From: Chloroflexota bacterium
GTDB lineage: Bacteria > Chloroflexota > Anaerolineae > Aggregatilineales > UBA3940
Direction: 5' to 3'
Assembly (NCBI GenBank): GCA_011051745.1
Contig: DRKO01000331.1
Coordinates: forward strand, 1-5,225
DNA: 5,225 nucleotides
Every line of letters begins with the position of its first letter. The first letter of the stretch is position 1. The translations under genes and the position numbers were made by a program. Positions 1 through 5,225 of this stretch are shown here, one piece after another. The notes beneath the pieces are model-generated. The model searched no databases and was not told the DNA's origin. It saw nothing but the letters and a program-made list of their open reading frames with translations.

Positions 1-2302
1 AGCCTAGCGCAGGAGGCAGGTCTGGCATGACCTCGATGGTGACGTTCTCCTCTTTGATTCGTTGCTCAAACCGGCTCAGAGTATGCCGGACGACTTCGCC
101 CATATCCACCCTGCCTGTGGCCTCCTCAGCATGGCGCAGGTGGGCAAACAGCAACAGACTCTCGATCATCTGATTCATACGGTTTGCGAAGTCCTCGATC
201 CGGCGCACGTAGGTCAGCACCTCGGTGTTGCTCTGGCTCAAGTCGAGGGCGCTGATCAGGCTGGCGTAGCCGATGATCCCCCCCAGCGGAGTTTTCAGGT
301 CGTGGGCGACGGTGTGGCTGAAGGCGTCAAGCTCTCTGTTCCGGGCTTCCAGTTCGGCGGCATGTTGCCGGAGCGTCTCATACAGTCGGGCGTTCTGGAT
401 GGCGATTGCGGCCTGATCGGCGAAGGCCTGTAATCGTTCCGCCTGTCTGGCTGTGAAAGCGTTGGGGGTTCCACTATCCAGATTGAGGAACCCGATGATC
501 TCCCCGTCGAGCTGGATGGGCGCTCCTGCATAGGAGCGTATCCAGCGCGTCTCCGGTGTGCTGACCCAGTCGGGATCGGTCTGTGTGTCCGGAACGATCA
601 ACGGCTGCTTGGTCTCGGCCATCCTTTTGAGCGTGGGGGTCTCTTCGATGGGGAAGTCTTCCCCTGTCCCATTGGCAGCCCCTTCAAGAAGTCGCTTGGA
701 GTAGCCCTGGCTGCGCACCACGCGGTGGGCTACGCCTCCCTCGACCAGCATAATGTTGGCCAGATCGTGGGCGACCACATCCCCGATGCTGGTCAGGATA
801 CGATCCAGCACCTGCTCCAGTTCCAGCGTGCTGTTAAGGGCGGCGGCTGAGTCGCGCAACGCTTCGGCCAGCACTCGCTGCTCACGCTCCGCGATCTCCG
901 CCTGTTTGAGGTCTGTGATGTTATCCACGACGATCAGCACGTCTGAAGAGTCCATCACCGGCGTGACCTTGACCTTGAAGTAGTACAACTGGCCGTCAAT
1001 CTCTGTGGCGTGCTCAAAGGAGCGTGGCGTCTCCGATTCCCGTACGGTCTCAAGAATGGCAAGCGCGTTCTCCGCCATCCGGGGGGGAGCGACATCGGTC
1101 AGGAGACGGCCTGCCGAAAGCTGGCTCCGATCCAGAAGATGCGGGAACTGCGGGGGGATGAAGAACGCCGAAATCCGATTCTCCTCATCCACAATCAGCA
1201 GCATGTTCGGCATGGAGGAGATCACCAGGTGCAGGGTGCGCCGTCCCTTGTAAAGCGCTTCCTCCGCTTTCCTGCTCTCCGTGATGTCGCGGAAGACGGC
1301 TAGCCGCCCGATGTGTTCCCCTTCTTTCTCGACGATGGGTGAGACCTGCAGATCAAGGTATCGCTTCTGGTCTCCCTCTTTCATCACCAGCTCGGAACGG
1401 ACGCGCTTTCCATCGCACAGACACTCCACCAGAGCTTTCGGCTCCGTGAAGACCTCTTCCGCCGGCTGGCCGAGCATATCCGTTGAGAGATGGGAGAACA
1501 GTTGCTCCGCCGCCGGGTTGAAATCTACAATGCGATTCTGGGTATCCAGCACGATGACAGCATCGCTCATACTCTCCAGAACGGCCCCGCTGATCGCGGG
1601 GATGATGTCCAGCAGCCGAAGCCGGAGAATGCCACCGATGATCAGGAGGCTGCTCAGTGCGAAGGCGAAGGGGGTAGGATCAACGTACTGGAAAAGCCTC
1701 GCGCTGAAGGCATAGGGGATCGAGGCCATCGAGGGGATCAACGCCCCCAGGATCAGGGCCAGCGCCTGCCCTTGATAAAGAGGAGCCCGCTTGCGGAGAA
1801 GAGGGATCAGGAACAGTATCCCGATCATCACCAGTATGTAGCCGTATATCGCGTCAATCCACGACCAGGGGCCGGGCGTGATCTTGAGCATGATGTAGTT
1901 GTCAATGGTCTGCAGGCTCTGGCTCTTCCAGACCAGATGGTGAGCCTCGTTCGTCCACACCAGCACATTGGTGATGATCGGTTCAATCATCAGAAGAGCG
2001 ACATACTGGCGCTTGAGCCAGTGGGTCCGGCCTGTATATTCGAGCACAAGGAGCAGCCAGATCGGTGGGAGGAGGGTTGAACCAATATAAGAGGCTTTGA
2101 CCCACCAGACCTTGAGCGCGAAATCAACGCTGGTGTGTTCCAGCGTGACCATCAGGGCCCATTCAGCCGCCGCCAGGATGAGAATAGTAGCCGGGACCGC
2201 CCCCGGTGCAGGGCGGCGTTGCCATGCAATGAATGCCAGGACGAGAGATAAGGCAATTGTAGCTACCAGGAATCCCACGTAGGGGGGAAACTGCCAGTGC
2301 AT
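1..2302 (-). CDS. Membrane-bound sensor histidine kinase, 7TM-PAS-PAS-GAF-HisKA (partial, C-terminus beyond window)
   Basis: Reading leftward from ATG at 2302-2300, the frame stays open for 767 codons to the window edge. Residues 1-230 hold seven hydrophobic segments (about 8-27, 36-54, 71-91, 99-117, 148-170, 177-198, 209-229). The TNEAHHLVW motif near residue 117 is typical of the HisKA_7TM input region. PAS 1 spans about 239-350 (SMSDAVIVLDTQNRIVDFN, ending DITESRKAEE) and PAS 2 about 358-468 (ending NITDLKQAE). A GAF domain spans about 490-640 (STLELEQVLDRIL to AIAIQNARLYE). A short charged helix leads into the DHp domain, whose H-box FSHTVAHDLKTP places the phospho-acceptor at His667. 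The sequence stops at the start of the HATPase_c domain, so N, G1 and G2 boxes cannot be checked. It should autophosphorylate and pass phosphate to a response regulator that is not in view. The start is supported by homology of the first TM segment and by purine-rich GGAG/AAAGG upstream. It lies 47 bp after the upstream dehydrogenase gene, so co-transcription is likely. The signal sensed is unknown. Confidence 0.93.
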   Translation of the reverse strand, partial: MHWQFPPYVGFLVATIALSLVLAFIAWQRRPAPGAVPATILILAAAEWALMVTLEHTSVDFALKVWWVKASYIGSTLLPPIWLLLVLEYTGRTHWLKRQYVALLMIEPIITNVLVWTNEAHHLVWKSQSLQTIDNYIMLKITPGPWSWIDAIYGYILVMIGILFLIPLLRKRAPLYQGQALALILGALIPSMASIPYAFSARLFQYVDPTPFAFALSSLLIIGGILRLRLLDIIPAISGAVLESMSDAVIVLDTQNRIVDFNPAAEQLFSHLSTDMLGQPAEEVFTEPKALVECLCDGKRVRSELVMKEGDQKRYLDLQVSPIVEKEGEHIGRLAVFRDITESRKAEEALYKGRRTLHLVISSMPNMLLIVDEENRISAFFIPPQFPHLLDRSQLSAGRLLTDVAPPRMAENALAILETVRESETPRSFEHATEIDGQLYYFKVKVTPVMDSSDVLIVVDNITDLKQAEIAEREQRVLAEALRDSAAALNSTLELEQVLDRILTSIGDVVAHDLANIMLVEGGVAHRVVRSQGYSKRLLEGAANGTGEDFPIEETPTLKRMAETKQPLIVPDTQTDPDWVSTPETRWIRSYAGAPIQLDGEIIGFLNLDSGTPNAFTARQAERLQAFADQAAIAIQNARLYETLRQHAAELEARNRELDAFSHTVAHDLKTPLGGIIGYASLISALDLSQSNTEVLTYVRRIEDFANRMNQMIESLLLFAHLRHAEEATGRVDMGEVVRHTLSRFEQRIKEENVTIEVMPDLPPALG

Positions 2303-2349
2303 AAGCCTTTTACTCCGCTGGCCCCGCCAGAGTGAGCGAGTGTGGCACT
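2303..2349 (-). other. Short intergenic gap with small hairpin, upstream of the kinase gene
   Basis: This 47-bp gap separates the second dehydrogenase stop (TAA, 2352-2350) from the kinase ATG. It contains a perfect 5-bp inverted repeat, CTGGC-CCC-GCCAG on the plus strand, at 2318-2330. The right arm could alternatively pair with TGGC at 2342-2345. No T-tract follows on the minus strand (it reads CGGAGTAAAAGG), so this is not a convincing intrinsic terminator. It could slow transcription or affect message stability between the enzyme genes and the kinase. Possible ribosome-binding sequences for the kinase are GGAG at 2316-2313 and AAAAGG at 2311-2306. Confidence 0.4.
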
Positions 2350-3495
2350 TTAACGAGGCCTGGGGCCATACTGGCCGCTCTGCAGCCAGGCCCGCAGCGT
2401 GCCGCGGTAGAGGGCACGTTCAAAGTACCCGCCATCAGGTGAGAGCCCATTGTATCCTTTTTCAAACAGTACTTCCATTAAAGGTTCCAGTTGTCTTGCG
2501 TAATGCGCCATGCAGGCCTCCGGATGAAGCCCCGGCCATGAGTAACAGCTCACCGTTGTGCGCCGGTTGTCAGAAGGTATCTCAGGCGGCACGGTCTTAT
2601 CCCAGTCCGGATCGTCCGGCTCGAAGATGTACTTGTCGAGGTTGCCCTGTGGGATACCCTCAATGCCCCGCACCACCGGTGGATCATCCTCCAGCAGATA
2701 GGGATCAACCGCCAGATCAACAATGATGGCGTGTTCCGGCAGCCACGCGATCCACTCGTTCGGAACGACTGGACGGGAAGGGTCGCGCCGCTGGGTGGCG
2801 TCCACCAGCAGATCAGCCTGACGCATCAGCTTCTCCATCGTTCGCGGGTTGGCTGTGACGTTGCGCCCGGCTGCCACTGCCACCGATCCCGGCCCGCCCT
2901 GCGCGATGTGTTCGTTGTTGCGTTCCACGTTGCCCAGCTTGGTCGCCGCGTCAACGGCATGCTTGCCGACCATCCCCGTTCCCAGGATCAGCGTCTCAAT
3001 CGGGTAACCGTCCTCGCGGCGCAGGTCGGGCCAGCGCTTCTCCAGAACGTCAAACGCGACCTCCAGCCCGTTCCATGCGACGGCCTTCATGTTCTCCACC
3101 AGCCGTAGATTTTGATCGTCCACGATGCTATCCAGCGAGATCGCATCTACTCCCAGCCGCTGGAGCCGTTCCACGCGCCGCCGGCGTGTGGGGAAGTGCA
3201 ACATCGAGATCAGGCAACTGCCCGGTCGCAGCAGTTCAAAAGCCTCCTGCTCCGGAGACCTCAGCACGAGCACGAGGTCCTGCCGGAAAGCCTCCTCACG
3301 GCTGCACTGGCGCACGGCCTCGTTGCCCTGTCTGTAATCGTCAAAGCTGTATCCGAGCGTTGAGCCGTAACCTTCCTCAAGGTAGACTGTGGCCCCCAGA
3401 CGGGTGAGAAACTGGATGAAGTCGGGCAGGAAAACGCGCTTCTCGCCGCGCTCCTTCTTCATGCGCGGGAATCCGATGGTCTTGGGTGGGGTCAT
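2350..3495 (-). CDS. AlaDH/PNT-fold NAD(P)-dependent dehydrogenase, paralog B (substrate unknown)
   Basis: This complete 381-residue protein has its ATG at 3495-3493 and a strong AGGAGG ribosome-binding site 6 nt upstream. The N-terminal half (about 1-150) resembles the AlaDH_PNT N-terminal domain: GFPRMKKERGEKRVFLP with Arg20, LEEGYGSTLGYSFDDY, LVLRSP with Arg79, and SMLHFP with His100. A Rossmann domain follows, with GTGMVG at 172-177, DLLVDATQ at 228-235 and VDLAVDP containing Asp260 and Asp264. By eye these align with alanine dehydrogenase, carboxyethylornithine synthase and LYS1 residues that bind substrate and NAD, except that the active-site Lys is Arg79. Other unusual blocks are AVAWNG at 138-143, GIEGIPQGNLD at 277-287 and VSCYSWPG at 315-322. 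It is probably cytosolic, with no signal peptide. Databases may label such proteins alanine dehydrogenase, but the substrate is not established. It is the second gene of the leftward operon, 40 bp after paralog A. Fold assignment is firm; specificity is unknown. Confidence 0.85.
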   Translation of the reverse strand: MTPPKTIGFPRMKKERGEKRVFLPDFIQFLTRLGATVYLEEGYGSTLGYSFDDYRQGNEAVRQCSREEAFRQDLVLVLRSPEQEAFELLRPGSCLISMLHFPTRRRRVERLQRLGVDAISLDSIVDDQNLRLVENMKAVAWNGLEVAFDVLEKRWPDLRREDGYPIETLILGTGMVGKHAVDAATKLGNVERNNEHIAQGGPGSVAVAAGRNVTANPRTMEKLMRQADLLVDATQRRDPSRPVVPNEWIAWLPEHAIIVDLAVDPYLLEDDPPVVRGIEGIPQGNLDKYIFEPDDPDWDKTVPPEIPSDNRRTTVSCYSWPGLHPEACMAHYARQLEPLMEVLFEKGYNGLSPDGGYFERALYRGTLRAWLQSGQYGPRPR

Positions 3496-3535
3496 TGTCT
3501 TCCTCCTGGGCGGGTATGGTCGGTGCTGAGATCGA
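3496..3535 (-). other. 40-bp spacer between paralog A and paralog B
   Basis: The spacer holds the AGGAGG site of paralog B and no promoter-like pair or terminator that I can see. GATCGATC at 3530-3537 is a short palindrome running into the paralog A stop codon and is probably incidental. The close spacing supports co-transcription of the two dehydrogenase genes. Confidence 0.6.
3502..3507 (-). promoter_or_regulatory. Ribosome-binding site of paralog B
   Basis: A perfect AGGAGG on the minus strand lies 6 nt before the ATG at 3495. It fixes the start of the second dehydrogenase. It is stronger than the sites before paralog A or the kinase, so this gene may be the best translated of the operon. 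Confidence 0.8.
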
Positions 3536-4657
3536 TCACTCCTCCGCTTGCCAGTGCGAAAGCATGGCGCGGGCTATCGCCCGTTCGAAGTATTTTCCCT
3601 GTGGATTGATGTTCTCCACGCCCCCTGCCTCGATGATCGTCCTCATCAAAGGGCTGAGCTGGCGTCCGTAGACCTCCATACAGGCTTGAGGATAAATTCC
3701 CGGCCACGAATAGCAGGAAACCGAAGTCCGCCGGTGGGTGGTGTCCACGCAGGCCGGCAGCCGCTCAAAAGCCGGGTCGTCGGGCCTGAAGATGTACTGA
3801 TCCAGGTTCCCCTGCGGGATGCCCTCGATGCCCTTCACCAGTGGTGGGGACTTTGAGCAATCGTAGGGATCAACCGAGAGATCGAGCAGGACGGCATGCC
3901 GGGGCATGTGCCCGATCCATCTGTTGGGGATCACGCACTTGGTCGAGTCGACCCGCTGAGTGGCATCTATCAGCAGATCGGTCTGCGAGAGAATGTCAAT
4001 CATCACCTCCTCGAGCGATGCCACGTCGTAATCCACAACCGTCGTCAGCACGCCGGGGACACCCCCTTCGGCCAGTCGTGCTCGCAGATCAATATCTCCA
4101 TACCGGGCTACTGCACGCACAACGTGCCCCCCGACCGCCCCCGCTCCCAGCAGCGTCACCCGGATCGGTGGGCGGCGCGGGTCCTCAAAGCCGGGGGCGG
4201 GGGACTGTTCCCGCAGGACTTTGAACGCCACTTCCACACCGTTCCACGCCACCGCCTGCAGATTCTCCACCAGACGGCGGCCCGTGTCATCCTTGACCGA
4301 GTCGAGCGAGATGGCCTCAAGCCCCCGCTCCTTCAGGAACTTCACCCGCTCCGGGCGGGTGGGATAGTGGATCATCGCGATCAGGCAGGCGCCGGGGCGC
4401 ATCAATCGCAACTCGTCTTCCCCCGGATAGCGCAGGATGAGGACATAATCCTGCCGGTATACCTCATCATGGGAGGCGAAGCGCACGCGAGGGGCCAGCC
4501 GTCGGTAGTCCTCCTTGCCATATCCCATCCCGAACCCGTAGCCTTCTTCAAGGACGACCTGTGCCCCTAGTTTTTCCAGCCGGGCCACAAAAGACGGCAG
4601 GAAGTCACGGCGTTCACCTGCCTCCTGACGCATGCACGGCAGTCCAAAGGTGAGCAT
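3536..4657 (-). CDS. AlaDH/PNT-fold NAD(P)-dependent dehydrogenase, paralog A (substrate unknown)
   Basis: This is a 373-residue protein when started at ATG 4657-4655. That start matches the family N-terminus (MLTFGLP) and has GAGGGA 4 nt upstream. The frame remains open upstream to a TTG at 4714, but that TTG overlaps the predicted -10 box and adds a non-conserved tail, so it is rejected. Domain order is as in its neighbour: AlaDH_PNT N-terminal domain with GERRDFLP (Arg17), LEEGYGFGMGY, LILRYP (Arg76 in place of the usual Lys) and AMIHYP (His97). The Rossmann domain has GAGAVG at 171-176, VVDYDV at 207-212 with acidic residues where NAD-preferring enzymes bind the adenosine ribose, and LDLSVDP (Asp259, Asp263). 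AVAWNG, GIEGIPQGNLD and SVSCYSWPG are shared with paralog B. Roughly half of positions look identical between the two, so they arose by an old tandem duplication. Known relatives oxidise or reduce amino acids or opine-type imines (alanine, saccharopine, carboxyethylornithine). Which reaction applies here cannot be read from the sequence. Confidence 0.86.
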   Translation of the reverse strand: MLTFGLPCMRQEAGERRDFLPSFVARLEKLGAQVVLEEGYGFGMGYGKEDYRRLAPRVRFASHDEVYRQDYVLILRYPGEDELRLMRPGACLIAMIHYPTRPERVKFLKERGLEAISLDSVKDDTGRRLVENLQAVAWNGVEVAFKVLREQSPAPGFEDPRRPPIRVTLLGAGAVGGHVVRAVARYGDIDLRARLAEGGVPGVLTTVVDYDVASLEEVMIDILSQTDLLIDATQRVDSTKCVIPNRWIGHMPRHAVLLDLSVDPYDCSKSPPLVKGIEGIPQGNLDQYIFRPDDPAFERLPACVDTTHRRTSVSCYSWPGIYPQACMEVYGRQLSPLMRTIIEAGGVENINPQGKYFERAIARAMLSHWQAEE

Positions 4658-4713
4658 AAGTCCCTCTCTGGAGATGGGGCCCTTACAGGGGTGTGAATGT
4701 CCTGCTTGAGTCA

Positions 4714-4742
4714 ATTATAAAAAGAGTCTGTGGGATTGTGAA
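4714..4742 (-). promoter_or_regulatory. Sigma70-type promoter of the leftward dehydrogenase-kinase operon
   Basis: On the minus strand, TTCACA (4742-4737, five of six to TTGACA) is followed after exactly 17 bp by a perfect TATAAT (4719-4714). Transcription should begin near 4707, giving a leader of about 50 nt before the ATG at 4657. The -10 box overlaps the alternative TTG codon at 4714-4712, which argues against translation starting there. Confidence 0.68.
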
Positions 4743-4750
4743 ATGAACCG

Positions 4751-4801
4751 GCCCCTGCCTGATGGCTCATCCGTCACGGGGCCCCCGACGGCTGAAGGGG
4801 C
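4751..4801. promoter_or_regulatory. GC-rich imperfect palindrome in the divergent promoter region, candidate operator
   Basis: Arms CCGTC (4771-4775) and GACGG (4787-4791) flank a GGGGCCCC-like core, making an imperfect dyad centred at 4781. Outer arms GCCCCT (4751-4756) and AGGGGC (4796-4801) are also complementary, and a small GATG-GCT-CATC hairpin sits at 4761-4771. The dyad covers the place where a -35 element for the rightward gene would sit and lies about 30 bp upstream of the leftward -35. It could bind a regulator acting on both directions. There is no direct proof, and GC-rich sequence forms such repeats by chance fairly easily. Confidence 0.35.
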
Positions 4802-4807
4802 GTGGTA

Positions 4808-4816
4808 TGGTATAAT
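4808..4816 (+). promoter_or_regulatory. Extended -10 promoter of the rightward EEP gene
   Basis: TGG followed by a perfect TATAAT (4811-4816) makes an extended -10 element. The region 17 bp upstream (ACGGCT) is a poor -35 match, which extended -10 promoters tolerate and which leaves room for activator control. Transcription would start near 4823. Confidence 0.5.
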
Positions 4817-4872
4817 TGGCTCCGCGTATGCGGCTAAAGGGACCAGCCTCTCATGACTCGATCACCAGACCG

Positions 4873-5225
4873 ATGAGCGACGACAGGATACGCCAGACGT
4901 ATCGCCTGATGACATATAATATCGGCGGCGGGCACAAAGCCTTCAACTCCAGCAGGCAGGCCGCTGCCCGTGTCGTCGCCAGCGTCTCCCCGGATGTGCT
5001 GGCTCTTCAGGAAGTGGTTCGCATTCAAAACGCCGATGGCCAGTGGCGCGATGAACTGGAGACCATTCAGGCCTCTCTCGATGGGCCAGTTAGCGCGTTT
5101 TACGGGGCCACCCTTACGCTCAGGGAGCATATGCACCCCGCCAAGCAGGCCATGGCTCACGCCGTCTTTCACGATTATCTGGACTGGCAACAGGGCAATG
5201 CCCTTGTATCACGCTGGCCCTTTCA
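4873..5225 (+). CDS. Endonuclease/exonuclease/phosphatase (EEP) superfamily protein (partial, C-terminus beyond window)
   Basis: From ATG at 4873 the frame is open for 117 codons to the window end. RLMTYNIGGG at residues 11-20 is the first EEP strand with the active-site Asn16. SPDVLALQEV at 39-48 carries the metal-binding Glu47. GNALVSRWPF at 108-117 matches the GNAxxSRxP motif. These are the N-terminal landmarks of the Mg-dependent phosphoesterase fold shared by DNase I, exonuclease III, sphingomyelinases and inositol-phosphate phosphatases. The later catalytic His and Asp motifs are out of view, so nuclease and lipid or sugar-phosphate phosphatase roles cannot be separated. No signal peptide is seen, so it is probably cytosolic. 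The start is uncertain: an in-frame ATG at 4828 would add 15 residues, and ATG 4873 lacks a clear ribosome-binding site. The gene is transcribed divergently from the dehydrogenase operon. Confidence 0.85.
   Translation, partial: MSDDRIRQTYRLMTYNIGGGHKAFNSSRQAAARVVASVSPDVLALQEVVRIQNADGQWRDELETIQASLDGPVSAFYGATLTLREHMHPAKQAMAHAVFHDYLDWQQGNALVSRWPF

Noticed and set aside
295..531. Minus-strand 78-codon frame within the kinase region
   Set aside because: It is out of frame with the continuous GAF-to-DHp coding sequence that covers the same bases.
1281..2080. Long plus-strand open frames opposite the kinase gene (for example 1281-1715 and 1490-2080)
   Set aside because: They are antisense to the clear 7TM and PAS coding sequence, show no recognisable domain, and have low-complexity Ser/Arg or Gln/Asp/His-rich compositions typical of shadow frames.
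2318..2330. Intrinsic terminator after paralog B
   Set aside because: The stem is only 5 bp and no T-tract follows in the direction of transcription.
3896..4570. Plus-strand frame of 224 codons opposite paralog A
   Set aside because: It mirrors the coding frame of a strongly recognised dehydrogenase, and its His/Arg/Pro-rich product resembles no family I know.
2350..4657. Calling either dehydrogenase alanine dehydrogenase (ald)
   Set aside because: The fold fits, but the active-site Lys is Arg in both, and the AVAWNG and VSCYSWPG blocks differ from characterised alanine dehydrogenases, so a substrate name would be a guess.
4658..4714. N-terminal extension of paralog A from a TTG codon at 4714
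   Set aside because: The TTG overlaps the predicted TATAAT box, the added 19 residues are absent from the paralog and the family, and ATG 4657 has its own ribosome-binding site.
4834..5190. Minus-strand frame of 118 codons opposite the EEP gene
   Set aside because: The plus strand carries three EEP motifs in correct order and spacing; the minus frame is its shadow.

Overview
The window looks like a piece of a bacterial chromosome of moderately high GC. The mosaic histidine kinase (7TM input, two PAS, GAF, DHp) and the style of the dehydrogenases recall Chloroflexota or a similar free-living lineage. That placement is inferred from gene style and is not proven. I see no mobile element, CRISPR array, tRNA or rRNA.

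Layout. Nearly everything from position 1 to about 4745 is one leftward (minus-strand) transcription unit. It begins at a good sigma70-type promoter (TTCACA, 17-bp spacer, TATAAT; 4742 to 4714). It then reads through two tandem paralogous oxidoreductase genes (4657-3536 and 3495-2350, 40 bp apart) and, after a 47-bp gap, a large membrane-bound sensor histidine kinase (2302 to beyond position 1) whose ATPase domain lies outside the window. To the right, a divergent rightward gene begins (about 4873 to beyond 5225), encoding an endonuclease/exonuclease/phosphatase (EEP) superfamily protein. It has its own extended -10 promoter at 4808-4816. The roughly 115 bp between the two predicted transcription starts holds a GC-rich imperfect palindrome.

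Function. The two dehydrogenases belong to the broad alanine dehydrogenase / transhydrogenase alpha / N5-(carboxyethyl)ornithine synthase / LYS1 saccharopine dehydrogenase fold. They match none of the textbook members well. They keep the N-terminal Arg, the His after the third strand, the Rossmann GxGxxG and the DLxVD aspartates, but both carry Arg where those enzymes carry the active-site Lys. They also share long private signature blocks, including AVAWNG, GIEGIPQGNLD and VSCYSWPG. The pair is the most interesting content here: a duplicated, diverged and co-transcribed amino-acid or opine-type dehydrogenase of unknown substrate, possibly a hetero-oligomer, placed directly upstream of a sensor kinase. 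The two copies differ at the expected cofactor-discriminating loop. Most other long open frames on the plus strand are antisense shadows of these genes.
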